64,000 nt of DNA. Origin: Streptomyces griseus subsp. griseus. Lineage in GTDB: Bacteria; Actinomycetota; Actinomycetes; Streptomycetales; Streptomycetaceae. The first letter of the stretch is position 1. Each line of letters opens with the position of its first letter. This document shows positions 1 to 8,575 of this stretch, in pieces. The stretch is from assembly GCF_000720255.1 (NCBI RefSeq), contig NZ_JOJE01000007.1, positions 233,265 through 297,264 on the forward strand, in the 5' to 3' direction. The position numbers were made by a program, and so were the translations under genes. The notes beneath the pieces are model-generated. The model searched no databases and was not told the DNA's origin. It was given only the letters and a program-made list of their open reading frames with translations.

Positions 1-1
1 C

Positions 2-664
2 CTCCTGGATGCCTTCGAGGCCGACCTGCGCCGCGTCTTCGACGGCATCCCGCGCCACCCCCTGCTGCGCCGCCTCCAGCCCACCGTGCACCTGCGCTCG
101 CTCACCCCCGAGCCGTTCCTCGGACTGATCGCCGCCAACCGCCAGGACCAACTCGTCGGACGCTATGAGACCTACGACGACCTCCTCGCCTACTGCGAAC
201 TGTCCGCCAACCCCGTCGGCCGGCTCGTCCTCGCCGTCACCGGCACCGCCACCCCGGAGCGGATCCGCCGCTCCGACGCGATCTGCACGGCCCTGCAGAT
301 CGTCGAACACCTCCAGGACGTGGCCGAGGACCTCGGCCGCGACCGCATCTACCTGCCCGCCGCGGACATGAAGCGCTTTCACGTCCAGGAGGCGGATCTC
401 GCCACGGACACCGCGAGCGCGTCGGTGCGCGCACTGGTCGCGTACGAAGCGCAACGCGCCCGCGACCTCCTGAATGAAGGCGCCCCCTTGATGGGTAGCG
501 TCCACGGCAGACTCAAGCTGCTGCTCGCGGGGTTCGTGGCGGGGGGAAGGGCGGCGATCCGAGCGATCACCGCCGCCGAATTCGATGTACTTCCCGGTCC
601 GCCCAAGCCCGGCAAGCTCCGGTTGCTGCGCGAGGTGGGCCTGACTCTGCGAGGAGAGGGGTGA
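2..664 (+). CDS. hpnC: Squalene synthase HpnC, 5' end cut by window
   Basis: Partial trans-isoprenyl diphosphate synthase of the squalene/phytoene synthase family. The frame is open from base 2, so the true start lies upstream; about 220 residues are visible. The second aspartate-rich motif is seen as EHLQDVAEDLGRDRIYLP, typical of the family. In hopanoid producers HpnC converts presqualene diphosphate to hydroxysqualene, between HpnD and HpnE (established for the family). It overlaps hpnD by 4 bases (GTGA), implying translational coupling at the head of the hopanoid operon. Assignment as HpnC rather than HpnD rests on gene order and sequence impression. Confidence 0.9.
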   Translation, partial: LLDAFEADLRRVFDGIPRHPLLRRLQPTVHLRSLTPEPFLGLIAANRQDQLVGRYETYDDLLAYCELSANPVGRLVLAVTGTATPERIRRSDAICTALQIVEHLQDVAEDLGRDRIYLPAADMKRFHVQEADLATDTASASVRALVAYEAQRARDLLNEGAPLMGSVHGRLKLLLAGFVAGGRAAIRAITAAEFDVLPGPPKPGKLRLLREVGLTLRGEG

Positions 665-1611
665 TCCGGACCGTGGAGTCCGCACCGGACCTGTCCGCAC
701 CGGTACTCGCCGCCTACAGCTACTGCGAGGCCGTCACCGGACAGCAGGCCCGTAACTTCGCGTACGGCATCAGACTGCTGCCCACACCCAAGCGCCGGGC
801 GATGTCGGCGCTCTACGCGTTCTCCCGGCGTGTCGACGACATCGGCGACGGCGCGCTGGGCGACGACGTCAAGGCCGCGCGGCTGGAGGACACCAGGGCG
901 CTGCTCACCCGGATCCGCGAGGACGAGGTCGACGAGGACGACACCGACCCGGTCGCCGTCGCCCTCACCCACGCCGCCCGTGCCTTCCCGATCCCGCTGG
1001 GCGGCCTGGACGAACTCATCGACGGCGTGCTGATGGACGTACGCGGTGAGGCCTACGAGACCTGGGACGACCTGAAGGTGTACTGCCGCTGCGTGGCCGG
1101 CGCGATCGGGCGGCTCTCGCTCGGGGTGTTCGGCACCGAGCCGGGGGCGCGCGGCGCCGAGCGCGCGCCGGAGTATGCCGACACGCTCGGCCTCGCGCTG
1201 CAACTCACCAACATCCTCAGGGACATCCGTGAGGACGCCGAGGGCGGCCGTACCTATCTGCCCGCCGACGACCTCGCCAAGTTCGGCTGCTCGGCAGGGT
1301 TCCACGGGCCGACGCCACCGGAGGGCTCCGACTTCGCCGGCCTCGTGCACTTCGAGGTACGCCGGGCCCGCGCCCTCTTCGCGGAGGGCTACCGGCTGCT
1401 GCCCATGCTCGACCGGCGCAGCGGCGCCTGTGTCGCCGCCATGGCCGGCATCTACCGCCGTCTCCTCGACCGCATCGAACGTCACCCCGAGGCCGTCCTG
1501 CGCGGCCGGGTCTCACTGCCCGGCCGCGAGAAGGCCTACGTCGCCGTACGCGGGCTGTCCGGCCTGGACACCCGGCATGTCTCCCGGCAGACCGTCAGGA
1601 GGCGCGTGTGA
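661..1611 (+). CDS. hpnD: Presqualene diphosphate synthase HpnD
   Basis: 316-residue squalene/phytoene synthase family enzyme. Both Asp-rich Mg-diphosphate motifs are present: SRRVDDIGD near residue 57 and LTNILRDIREDAEGG near residue 180. Known HpnD proteins condense two farnesyl diphosphates to presqualene diphosphate, the first step of the bacterial HpnCDE squalene route. The GTG start overlaps the hpnC stop by 4 bases. The stop in turn overlaps the GTG of the next small frame by 4 bases, so the genes are probably read as one coupled message. Confidence 0.93.
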   Translation: MIRTVESAPDLSAPVLAAYSYCEAVTGQQARNFAYGIRLLPTPKRRAMSALYAFSRRVDDIGDGALGDDVKAARLEDTRALLTRIREDEVDEDDTDPVAVALTHAARAFPIPLGGLDELIDGVLMDVRGEAYETWDDLKVYCRCVAGAIGRLSLGVFGTEPGARGAERAPEYADTLGLALQLTNILRDIREDAEGGRTYLPADDLAKFGCSAGFHGPTPPEGSDFAGLVHFEVRRARALFAEGYRLLPMLDRRSGACVAAMAGIYRRLLDRIERHPEAVLRGRVSLPGREKAYVAVRGLSGLDTRHVSRQTVRRRV

Positions 1612-2156
1612 AGAGCGCCCTGCGCCAGGGCGACGCCGGCGCCGAACCGTGCCGAGGTCGCCATAGCGGCGTCCGGCGTCGGGGCGGCCCTGCCCGGGGC
1701 TCGCACCGCGGCGGCCCGGCCGGGGCCGAACCGTGCCGAGACCACCGCACCGGTGTCCCGTGCCGAGGCGGCTGCGCCGCGGTACCGCACGGCGCGGGCC
1801 CGGTTGGCGCCGGGCCGGGTTGCCATGGCGGAGTCCTGTGCCGGCGCGGTTCCACCGAGGCCTCGCACGGCGCCGGGCCGATCGGCGCCGAGCCGGGTTG
1901 TCATGACGGAGTCCTGTGCCGGCGCGGTTCCACCGAGGCCTCGCACGGCGCCGGGCCGATCGGCGCCGAGCCGGGCCCCGGTCACCGCACCGGCGTCCCG
2001 GCCCGACGTACCTCCGCCGACGCCCCGCGCCCCGCGGGCCCGGTCGGCGGCATCCGGCACGCAACCCTCCGGCACGGCGCGGCGTCCCTGACTGCGACGG
2101 GTCGCCGCGCACGTTCGTCGCGGCTCGACGGGTCCGCAGGGGAGGGCGCACGATGA
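1608..2156 (+). CDS. Hypothetical protein with repeat-expanded middle, between hpnD and hpnE
   Basis: 182-codon frame that fills the hpnD-hpnE gap exactly. Its GTG overlaps the hpnD stop by 4 bases, and its TGA overlaps the hpnE ATG by 4 bases (ATGA). Residues 62-123 are near-identical 26-residue tandem repeats (GAGPIGAEPGCHDGV.. type), with more degenerate copies at about 11-22, 39-50 and 119-130. The last ~36 residues (HATLRHGAASLTATGRRAR...) look non-repetitive. From memory they resemble the small DUF6380 proteins that sit at this position in Streptomyces hopanoid clusters; this was not verified. No signal peptide, membrane segment or catalytic motif is visible. The repeat DNA is also open in other frames, so translation of the middle is uncertain. 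Function unknown. Confidence 0.55.
   Translation: MKSALRQGDAGAEPCRGRHSGVRRRGGPARGSHRGGPAGAEPCRDHRTGVPCRGGCAAVPHGAGPVGAGPGCHGGVLCRRGSTEASHGAGPIGAEPGCHDGVLCRRGSTEASHGAGPIGAEPGPGHRTGVPARRTSADAPRPAGPVGGIRHATLRHGAASLTATGRRARSSRLDGSAGEGAR
1791..1976 (+). repeat. 78-bp tandem repeat, in frame (26 codons)
   Basis: Two full 78-bp units (1791-1868 and 1869-1946) differ at only a few positions. A third, partial unit (1947-1976) follows. The word GAGTCCTGTGCCGGCGCGG occurs at 1831 and again at 1909. Looser relatives of the unit's core extend from about 1640 to 2000. Because 78 is a multiple of 3, copy-number change keeps the surrounding frame and the overlap with hpnE. Confidence 0.9.
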
Positions 2157-3604
2157 CCGACGGCACGCGGCCCGACGGGCTGCACCCGGACACCTCCGGA
2201 GACGGTGTCCAGGAGCGCGGTACGCGTGGTGGGCGGCACGCCGTCGTCATCGGTGGCGGGCTCGCCGGCATCACCGCCGCGCTCGCGCTCGCCGACGCCG
2301 GTGTGCGCGTCACCCTGCTCGAAGGCCGGCCGCGACTGGGCGGCCTCGCCTTCTCCTTCCAGCGCGGCGAACTCACCGTCGACAACGGCCAGCACGTCTA
2401 CCTGCGTTGCTGCACCGCGTACCGCTGGTTCCTCGACCGGATCGAGGGCACGGCGCTGGCACCGCTGCAGGACCGCCTCGACGTCCCCGTCCTCGACGTC
2501 ACCAAGCCCGAGGGGCGGCGCCTTGGCAGACTGCGGCGCGACGCGCTCCCCGTGCCCCTGCACCTGGGCCGCAGCCTCGCCACGTATCCGCATCTCTCGC
2601 TCGCCGAACGCGCCAAGGTCGGCCGTGCCGCGCTCGCGCTCAAGGGGCTCGACCTCGCCGATCCGGCCCTGGACGCACAGGACTTCGGCAGCTGGCTGAC
2701 CGCGCACGGTCAGTCGGCACGCGCCGTCGAGGCCTTGTGGGACCTGGTCGGGGTCGCCACCCTCAACGCGGTCGCGGGCGACGCCTCACTGGGGCTCGCC
2801 GCGATGGTGTTCAAGACCGGTCTGCTGTCCGACCCGGGCGCGGCCGACATCGGCTGGGCGCGGGTCCCGCTGGGTGAACTGCACGACCGGCTGGCCCGCA
2901 AGGCGCTCGACTCCGCCGGTGTGCGCACCGAAGTCCGTACACGAGTCACCTCCATCTCCTATGACGAGAACGGGACATGGAGCGTTCAGGTTCCCGGCGA
3001 GACACTGCGCGCGGACGCGGTCGTGCTCGCCGTACCGCAGCGCGAGGCGCACGGACTGCTGCCCGACGGAGCCCTCGACGCGCCCGAACACCTGCTGGAG
3101 ATCGGCACCGCGCCGATCCTCAACGTGCACGTCGTCTACGACCGCACGGTGCTCGCGCGGCCCTTCTTCACCGCCCTCGGCACGCCCGTGCAGTGGGTCT
3201 TCGACCGCACCGAGGCGTCGGGCCTGCGCGAGGGCCAGTACCTCGCCCTGTCGCAGTCGGCCGCCCAGGACGAGATCGAGGAGCCCGTCGCCGTGCTGCG
3301 CGAGCGCTACCTCCCCGAACTCGAGCGGTTGCTGCCCGGCGCGCGCGGTGCCGAGGTGCGGGACTTCTTCGTGACCCGGGAGCGGACGGCAACGTTCGCC
3401 CCCACCCCCGGCGTCGGACGGCTCAGGCCCGGCGCCCGTACCAAGGCCCCCGGCCTCTACCTGGCCGGAGCGTGGACCGCCACCGGGTGGCCCGCGACCA
3501 TGGAGAGCGCGGTCCGCAGCGGTGTGAGCGCGGCGGACGCCGCGCTGAACGCCCTGGGCCGCCCCCGCCCCCGCCACCTCTTCGACTTCGAGGAGGCGGC
3601 CTGA
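2153..3604 (+). CDS. hpnE: Hydroxysqualene reductase / amine-oxidase-family flavoprotein HpnE
   Basis: 483 residues. An N-terminal FAD-binding Rossmann motif (VVIGGGLAGITAALALA, about residues 27-43) is followed by LEGRPRLGGLA. A C-terminal FAD site (APGLYLAGAWTATGWPATME) is typical of phytoene desaturase-like oxidoreductases. Known HpnE enzymes reduce hydroxysqualene to squalene, completing the HpnC-D-E route. The ATG at 2153 follows the GGGAGGG element at about 2140 and overlaps the previous stop. A longer in-frame extension upstream runs through repeat DNA and is rejected. The stop overlaps an ATG at 3604 by one base. Confidence 0.93.
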   Translation: MTDGTRPDGLHPDTSGDGVQERGTRGGRHAVVIGGGLAGITAALALADAGVRVTLLEGRPRLGGLAFSFQRGELTVDNGQHVYLRCCTAYRWFLDRIEGTALAPLQDRLDVPVLDVTKPEGRRLGRLRRDALPVPLHLGRSLATYPHLSLAERAKVGRAALALKGLDLADPALDAQDFGSWLTAHGQSARAVEALWDLVGVATLNAVAGDASLGLAAMVFKTGLLSDPGAADIGWARVPLGELHDRLARKALDSAGVRTEVRTRVTSISYDENGTWSVQVPGETLRADAVVLAVPQREAHGLLPDGALDAPEHLLEIGTAPILNVHVVYDRTVLARPFFTALGTPVQWVFDRTEASGLREGQYLALSQSAAQDEIEEPVAVLRERYLPELERLLPGARGAEVRDFFVTRERTATFAPTPGVGRLRPGARTKAPGLYLAGAWTATGWPATMESAVRSGVSAADAALNALGRPRPRHLFDFEEAA

Positions 3605-3666
3605 TGATCGAACAGCACGGCTCGGCAGGTCGACGCACCTCCGGTACCGCAACAAGAGGAGAGACT

Positions 3667-4740
3667 GTGCCCACTGTGCCCCCGGCCCCGACGGCCGATC
3701 GGAGGACCGCGGTCGACGTGACCGCGTTGCTGGAGCGCGGGCGGACCCTTGCCACACCGGTCCTGAAATCGGCCGTCGATCGTCTGGCGCCCCCCATGGA
3801 CACGGTGGCCGCCTACCACTTCGGCTGGATCGACGCCGCCGGGAACCCGGCGTCCGGTGACGGCGGCAAGGCCGTGCGCCCCGCCCTGGCCTTGCTGTCC
3901 GCGGAGGTCACCGGAGCCGCCCCCGAGGTCGGCGTGCCCGGAGCGGTCGCCGTCGAACTGGTCCACAACTTCTCGCTCCTGCACGACGACCTGATGGACG
4001 GCGACGAGCAGCGCCGCCACCGCGACACCGTCTGGAAGGTGCACGGCCCCGCCCAGGCGATCCTCGTCGGCGACGCCCTGTTCGCACTGGCCAACGAGGT
4101 CCTGCTGGAACTCGGCACGGTGGAGGCCGGCCGGGCCACCCGCCGCCTCACCACCGCCACCCGCGCCCTGATCGACGGCCAGGCGCAGGACATCTCCTAC
4201 GAGCACCGCGACCGCGTCAGCGTCGAGGAGTGCCTGGAGATGGAGGGCAACAAGACCGGTGCCCTGCTCGCCTGCGCCAGCTCCATCGGCGCCGTACTCG
4301 GCGGCGCCGACGAGCGCACCGCCGACACGCTGGAGAAGTACGGCTACCACCTCGGCCTCGCCTTCCAGGCCGTCGACGACCTCCTCGGCATCTGGGGCGA
4401 CCCCGAGGCCACCGGCAAGCAGACCTGGAGCGACCTGCGCCAGCGCAAGAAGTCCCTGCCGGTCGTGGCCGCGCTCGCGGCAAGCGGCAGCGCCTCCGAA
4501 CGGCTCGGCGAGATGCTCGCCGACGACGCCAAGAGCAGTGACTTCGAGAACTTTTCCGAGGAGGAATTCGCGGCCCGCGCCGCCCTCATCGAGGAGGCCG
4601 GCGGCCGCGAATGGACCGCCGAGGAAGCACGTCGTCAGCACACCATCGCCATCGAAGCACTCGACGCCGTCGACATGCCCGACCCCGTGCGGGCCCGGTT
4701 CACTGCGCTCGCGGACTTCGTCGTCGTACGAAAGAGATGA
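3667..4740 (+). CDS. Polyprenyl (farnesyl-type) diphosphate synthase
   Basis: 357-residue trans-prenyltransferase. The first Asp-rich motif LLHDDLMDGD and the second motif QAVDDLLGIWGD are both intact, as is the GGKAVRPAL substrate-binding segment. It probably supplies the farnesyl diphosphate used by HpnD; chain length cannot be read reliably. The start was set at GTG 3667 because AAGAGGAGAG lies just upstream. An ATG at 3604, overlapping the hpnE stop by one base, would add 21 residues and is the alternative. A 119-base gap with a strong hairpin separates it from shc. Confidence 0.9.
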   Translation: MPTVPPAPTADRRTAVDVTALLERGRTLATPVLKSAVDRLAPPMDTVAAYHFGWIDAAGNPASGDGGKAVRPALALLSAEVTGAAPEVGVPGAVAVELVHNFSLLHDDLMDGDEQRRHRDTVWKVHGPAQAILVGDALFALANEVLLELGTVEAGRATRRLTTATRALIDGQAQDISYEHRDRVSVEECLEMEGNKTGALLACASSIGAVLGGADERTADTLEKYGYHLGLAFQAVDDLLGIWGDPEATGKQTWSDLRQRKKSLPVVAALAASGSASERLGEMLADDAKSSDFENFSEEEFAARAALIEEAGGREWTAEEARRQHTIAIEALDAVDMPDPVRARFTALADFVVVRKR

Positions 4741-4771
4741 TCACTATCGGTCGAATACTCCTCGCGTAGTC

Positions 4772-4806
4772 GCCGGCCGGTGACGCGGACAGCCGCGCAC
4801 CGGCCG
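4772..4806 (+). promoter_or_regulatory. Intercistronic stem-loop upstream of shc
   Basis: The arms 4774-4782 and 4798-4806 pair perfectly (9 bp). Next to them 4784-4788 pairs with 4793-4797 around a 4-base loop, leaving a single bulged A at 4783. The total is about 14 pairs of nearly pure GC. No T-run follows, so it is not a classical intrinsic terminator. It is the only long gap in the hopanoid operon and could slow, stabilise or split the transcript. Confidence 0.6.
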
Positions 4807-4859
4807 ACGGCGGACCCACAGCAGACAGCACCACTTGCACACTGCACGAAGGGGAAGCC

Positions 4860-6902
4860 ATGACAGCGACGACCGACGGAAGCACCGGGGCCCTGCCGCC
4901 CCGCGCTGCCGCGGCCAGCGAAACCGACAGCACCGTTCCCGAGGCGGCCGGGATCCACGAAGCCGCCGCGCGCGCGGTCCGGCGCGCCACCGACTTCCTG
5001 CTCGCCCGGCAGGACGCCGAGGGCTGGTGGAAGGGCGACCTCGAGACGAACGTCACGATGGACGCCGAGGACCTGCTGCTCCGTCAGTTCCTGGGCATTC
5101 GCGACGAGTCGACCACCCGGGCCGCCGCACTCTTCGTCCGCGGCGAACAGCGCGAGGACGGCACCTGGGCCTCCTTCTACGGCGGGCCCGGCGAACTCTC
5201 CACCACCATCGAGGCGTACGTCGCCCTGCGCCTGGCCGGCGACGCGCCCGACGACCCGCACATGGCGAAGGCCTCGGCCTGGATCCGCGACCGGGGAGGC
5301 ATCGCCGCGGCCCGTGTCTTCACCCGGATCTGGCTGGCCCTGTTCGGCTGGTGGAAGTGGGAGGACCTGCCCGAACTCCCGCCCGAGCTCATCTACTTCC
5401 CGAAGTGGATGCCGCTCAACATCTACGACTTCGGCTGCTGGGCCCGGCAGACCATCGTGCCGCTCACCATCGTCTCCGCGAAGCGCCCGGTCCGGCCCGC
5501 GCCCTTCCCTCTGGACGAGCTGCACACCGACCCGGCCCACCCCAACCCGATCAAGCCCCTGGCACCGGTCGCCAGTTGGGACGGCGCCTTCCAGCGCCTC
5601 GACAAGGCGCTGCACGCCCTGCGCAAGGTGGCCCCCCGCAGACTGCGCAGGGCCGCGATGAACACCGCGGCCCGCTGGATCATCGAACGCCAGGAGAACG
5701 ACGGCTGCTGGGGCGGCATCCAGCCCCCGGCCGTGTACTCCCTCATCGCGCTGCACCTGCTCGGCTACGACCTCCAACACCCCGTGATGCGGGAGGGACT
5801 CGCTTCACTCGACCGGTTCGCCGTCTGGCGCGAGGACGGGGCGCGGATGGTCGAGGCCTGCCAGTCGCCGGTGTGGGACACCTGCCTGGCGACCATCGCG
5901 CTCGTCGACGCCGGGGTGCCCGCCGACCACCCCCAACTCGTCAAGGCCGCGGACTGGATGCTCGGCGAGGAGATCGTCCGGCCCGGCGACTGGGCCGTCA
6001 AACGCCCCCAACTGCCTCCCGGTGGCTGGGCGTTCGAGTTCCACAACGACAACTACCCCGACATCGACGACACCGCCGAGGTCGCCCTCGCGCTGCGCCG
6101 CGTCAAGCATCCGGACCAGGACAGTGTCGACCGGGCCATCGGGCGCGGGGTGCGCTGGAACCTCGGCATGCAGTCGAAGAACGGCGCGTGGGGCGCGTTC
6201 GACGTCGACAACACCAGCCCGTTCCCCAACCGGCTGCCGTTCTGCGACTTCGGGGAGGTCATCGACCCGCCGTCCGCGGACGTCACCGCGCACGTCGTGG
6301 AGATGCTCGCCGTCGAGGGCCTCGCCCGCGATCCGCGCACCCGGCGCGGCATCGACTGGCTGCTCGCCGAACAGGAGCCGGACGGTTCGTGGTTCGGGCG
6401 CTGGGGCGTCAACTACGTCTACGGCACCGGGTCGGTGGTGCCCGCCCTGACCGCCGCCGGACTGCCCGGCTCGCATCCGGCGATCCGGCGGGCGGTGGCC
6501 TGGCTGGAGCGCGTCCAGAACGACGACGGCGGCTGGGGCGAGGACCTGCGCTCCTACCGGCATGCCGAGGAGTGGAGCGGCCGGGGTGCCTCGACCGCGT
6601 CCCAGACGGCCTGGGCGCTGATGGCGCTGCTGGCGGCGGGGGAGCGGGACTCCGCAGTCGTCGAGCGGGGCGTCGCCTGGCTCGCGGAGACCCAGCGGGC
6701 GGACGGCTCCTGGGACGAGCCCCACTTCACCGGCACCGGCTTCCCGTGGGACTTCTCCATCAACTACCACCTCTACCGCCAGGTCTTCCCCCTCACCGCG
6801 CTCGGCCGCTATCTGCACGGGGAACCGTTCGCCGACCGGCACATCGGCACCGGGCAGCAGAACACGACCGGACAGCCGCTCGCCGAGGCCAAGGGGAGCT
6901 GA
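4860..6902 (+). CDS. shc: Squalene-hopene cyclase
   Basis: 680-residue class II triterpene cyclase that folds squalene into hopene at the membrane. The catalytic DxDD motif is DIDD at residues 401-404, preceded by GGWAFEFHNDNYP as in characterised cyclases. Repeated QW motifs are visible, for example RQDAEGWWKGD, RQENDGCWGG, QSKNGAWG, EQEPDGSWFGRWG, QNDDGGWGED and QRADGSWDE. Length matches the family. ATG 4860 is preceded by GAAGGGGAAG. Its stop shares one base with the hpnG start. Confidence 0.97.
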   Translation: MTATTDGSTGALPPRAAAASETDSTVPEAAGIHEAAARAVRRATDFLLARQDAEGWWKGDLETNVTMDAEDLLLRQFLGIRDESTTRAAALFVRGEQREDGTWASFYGGPGELSTTIEAYVALRLAGDAPDDPHMAKASAWIRDRGGIAAARVFTRIWLALFGWWKWEDLPELPPELIYFPKWMPLNIYDFGCWARQTIVPLTIVSAKRPVRPAPFPLDELHTDPAHPNPIKPLAPVASWDGAFQRLDKALHALRKVAPRRLRRAAMNTAARWIIERQENDGCWGGIQPPAVYSLIALHLLGYDLQHPVMREGLASLDRFAVWREDGARMVEACQSPVWDTCLATIALVDAGVPADHPQLVKAADWMLGEEIVRPGDWAVKRPQLPPGGWAFEFHNDNYPDIDDTAEVALALRRVKHPDQDSVDRAIGRGVRWNLGMQSKNGAWGAFDVDNTSPFPNRLPFCDFGEVIDPPSADVTAHVVEMLAVEGLARDPRTRRGIDWLLAEQEPDGSWFGRWGVNYVYGTGSVVPALTAAGLPGSHPAIRRAVAWLERVQNDDGGWGEDLRSYRHAEEWSGRGASTASQTAWALMALLAAGERDSAVVERGVAWLAETQRADGSWDEPHFTGTGFPWDFSINYHLYRQVFPLTALGRYLHGEPFADRHIGTGQQNTTGQPLAEAKGS

Positions 6903-7543
6903 TGACCGCCAAGCCCGCTCCGGCCCCGCTGCTGATCGCCTGCGCGCTCGGCATCGAGCACCTCGCGCTGCGCATGGGTGACCGTAGCGGGGCCGGCGGG
7001 CCGGTCACCGTCCTGCGCACGGGTATGGGCCCCCGGGCGGCCGAACGCTCCGTCGGCCGGGTGCTCGCCGACCCGGCGCTCAGCGAGGCCGCCGTGCTGG
7101 CCACCGGCTTCTGTGCGGGACTCGCCCCCGGCATGCACCCCGGGGACCTGGTCGTCGCCGAGGAGACCCGCGAGCCCCGCGGACACGTGCCCTGCGTGGC
7201 GACCGAGCTGCTCGTGAAGGAACTGGTGCGTACCCTGCCCGGGCGTACCGTCCACACCGGCCCGCTGACGGGCTCCGACCACGTCGTGCGCGGACACGAA
7301 CGGTCCGCCCTGCGCGCGACCGGCGCGATCGCGGTCGACATGGAGTCCGCCGCCACGCTCCTGAGCGCCGTGCATGTGGGCGAGCGCCCGGTTGCGGCCG
7401 TCCGGGTGGTCGTGGACGCTCCAGAACATGAACTCGTCCGGATCGGCACGGTGCGCGGTGGAATATCAGCCTTCCGCGTCCTTCGCTCCGTCCTGCCTAC
7501 TTTCTTCGAATGGCACCGTAATGTGCTGCTCCCCCGGAGGTGA
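6902..7543 (+). CDS. hpnG: Adenosylhopane nucleosidase/phosphorylase HpnG
   Basis: 213 residues of the purine nucleoside phosphorylase/MTA-SAH nucleosidase fold. The segments RTGMGPRAAE, TGFCAGLAPGMHPGDLVVAEET and VDMESAA are characteristic of these folds. In hopanoid clusters HpnG removes adenine from adenosylhopane to give ribosylhopane or its phosphate. The ATG shares one base with the shc stop. The GGAGGTGA at its 3' end is the ribosome site for hpnH. Confidence 0.92.
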   Translation: MTAKPAPAPLLIACALGIEHLALRMGDRSGAGGPVTVLRTGMGPRAAERSVGRVLADPALSEAAVLATGFCAGLAPGMHPGDLVVAEETREPRGHVPCVATELLVKELVRTLPGRTVHTGPLTGSDHVVRGHERSALRATGAIAVDMESAATLLSAVHVGERPVAAVRVVVDAPEHELVRIGTVRGGISAFRVLRSVLPTFFEWHRNVLLPRR

Positions 7544-7548
7544 GCCCC

Positions 7549-8571
7549 ATGGCCATGCCGCTGCGCCAGTCCATCAAGGTCGCTACATACCTGGCCGAAC
7601 AGAAACTGCGTAAGCGGGAGAAGTTCCCGCTGATCGTGGAGCTCGAACCACTCTTCGCCTGCAACCTGAAGTGCGAGGGCTGCGGCAAGATCCAGCACCC
7701 GGCGGGAGTGCTGAAGCAGCGCATGCCCGTGGCCCAGGCCGTCGGCGCGGTGCTCGAATCCGGGGCCCCGATGGTGTCCATCGCCGGCGGCGAACCCCTG
7801 ATGCACCCTCAGATCGACGAAATCGTGCGCCAGTTGGTGGCCAAGCGGAAGTACGTCTTCCTCTGCACCAACGCCATGCTGCTGCGCAAGAAGATGGACA
7901 AGTTCAAGCCCTCCCCGTATTTCGCCTTCGCCGTGCACATCGACGGGCTGCGCGAGCGGCACGACGAGTCCGTGGCGAAGGAGGGGGTGTTCGACGAGGC
8001 GGTGGCGGCCATCAAGGAGGCCAAGCGGCGCGGCTTCCGGGTGACCACCAACTCGACCTTCTTCAACACCGACACCCCGCAGACGGTCGTCGAGGTGCTC
8101 AACTTCCTCAACGACGAGCTGAAGGTCGACGAGATGATGATCTCGCCCGCCTATGCCTACGAGAAGGCACCCGACCAGGAGCACTTCCTGGGCGTGGAGC
8201 AGACCCGTGAGCTGTTCAAGAAGGCCTTCTCGGGAGGCAACCGGCTGCGCTGGCGGCTCAACCACTCCCCGCTCTTCCTGGACTTCCTGGAGGGCAAGGT
8301 CGACTTCCCGTGCACCGCGTGGGCGATCCCGAACTACTCCCTCTTCGGCTGGCAGCGGCCCTGCTACCTGATGAGCGACGGGTACGTGCCGACGTACCGC
8401 GAGCTCATCGAGGACACCGACTGGGACAAGTACGGCCGGGGCAAGGACCCGCGTTGCGCCAACTGCATGGCGCACTGCGGTTACGAACCCACCGCCGTCC
8501 TCGCCACCATGGGCTCCCTCAAGGAGTCCCTGCGGGCCATGCGCGAGACCGTCTCCGGAAACCGCGAGTGA
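7549..8571 (+). CDS. hpnH: Radical SAM adenosylhopane synthase HpnH
   Basis: 340 residues. The radical SAM cluster motif CNLKCEGC (C-x3-C-x2-C) lies near residues 35-42, and a C-terminal Cys group ([12 protein letters not shown]) suggests a SPASM-like or auxiliary region. Known HpnH joins the 5'-deoxyadenosyl group of SAM to hopene, making adenosylhopane, the precursor of all C35 hopanoids. ATG 7549 is chosen because GGAGGTGA ends about 6 bases upstream and the N-terminus [11 protein letters not shown] matches the family. A GTG at 7540 is possible but sits inside the ribosome site. Confidence 0.95.
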   Translation: MAMPLRQSIKVATYLAEQKLRKREKFPLIVELEPLFACNLKCEGCGKIQHPAGVLKQRMPVAQAVGAVLESGAPMVSIAGGEPLMHPQIDEIVRQLVAKRKYVFLCTNAMLLRKKMDKFKPSPYFAFAVHIDGLRERHDESVAKEGVFDEAVAAIKEAKRRGFRVTTNSTFFNTDTPQTVVEVLNFLNDELKVDEMMISPAYAYEKAPDQEHFLGVEQTRELFKKAFSGGNRLRWRLNHSPLFLDFLEGKVDFPCTAWAIPNYSLFGWQRPCYLMSDGYVPTYRELIEDTDWDKYGRGKDPRCANCMAHCGYEPTAVLATMGSLKESLRAMRETVSGNRE

Positions 8572-8575
8572 CGTC

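Noticed and set aside
379..1485. 368-codon minus-strand frame opposite hpnC and hpnD
   Set aside because: No recognisable domain, and hpnC/hpnD have intact catalytic motifs and coupled starts and stops.
1753..2091. Alternative plus-strand frame through the repeat region (Ala/Pro/Arg-rich)
   Set aside because: It does not reach hpnE and has no ribosome site, whereas the 1608-2156 frame overlaps both neighbours by 4 bases. Repeat DNA is open in several frames, so some doubt remains.
4772..4806. Stem-loop before shc as a rho-independent terminator
   Set aside because: No T-run follows and termination there would cut off the essential cyclase from its operon; recorded as a regulatory hairpin instead.
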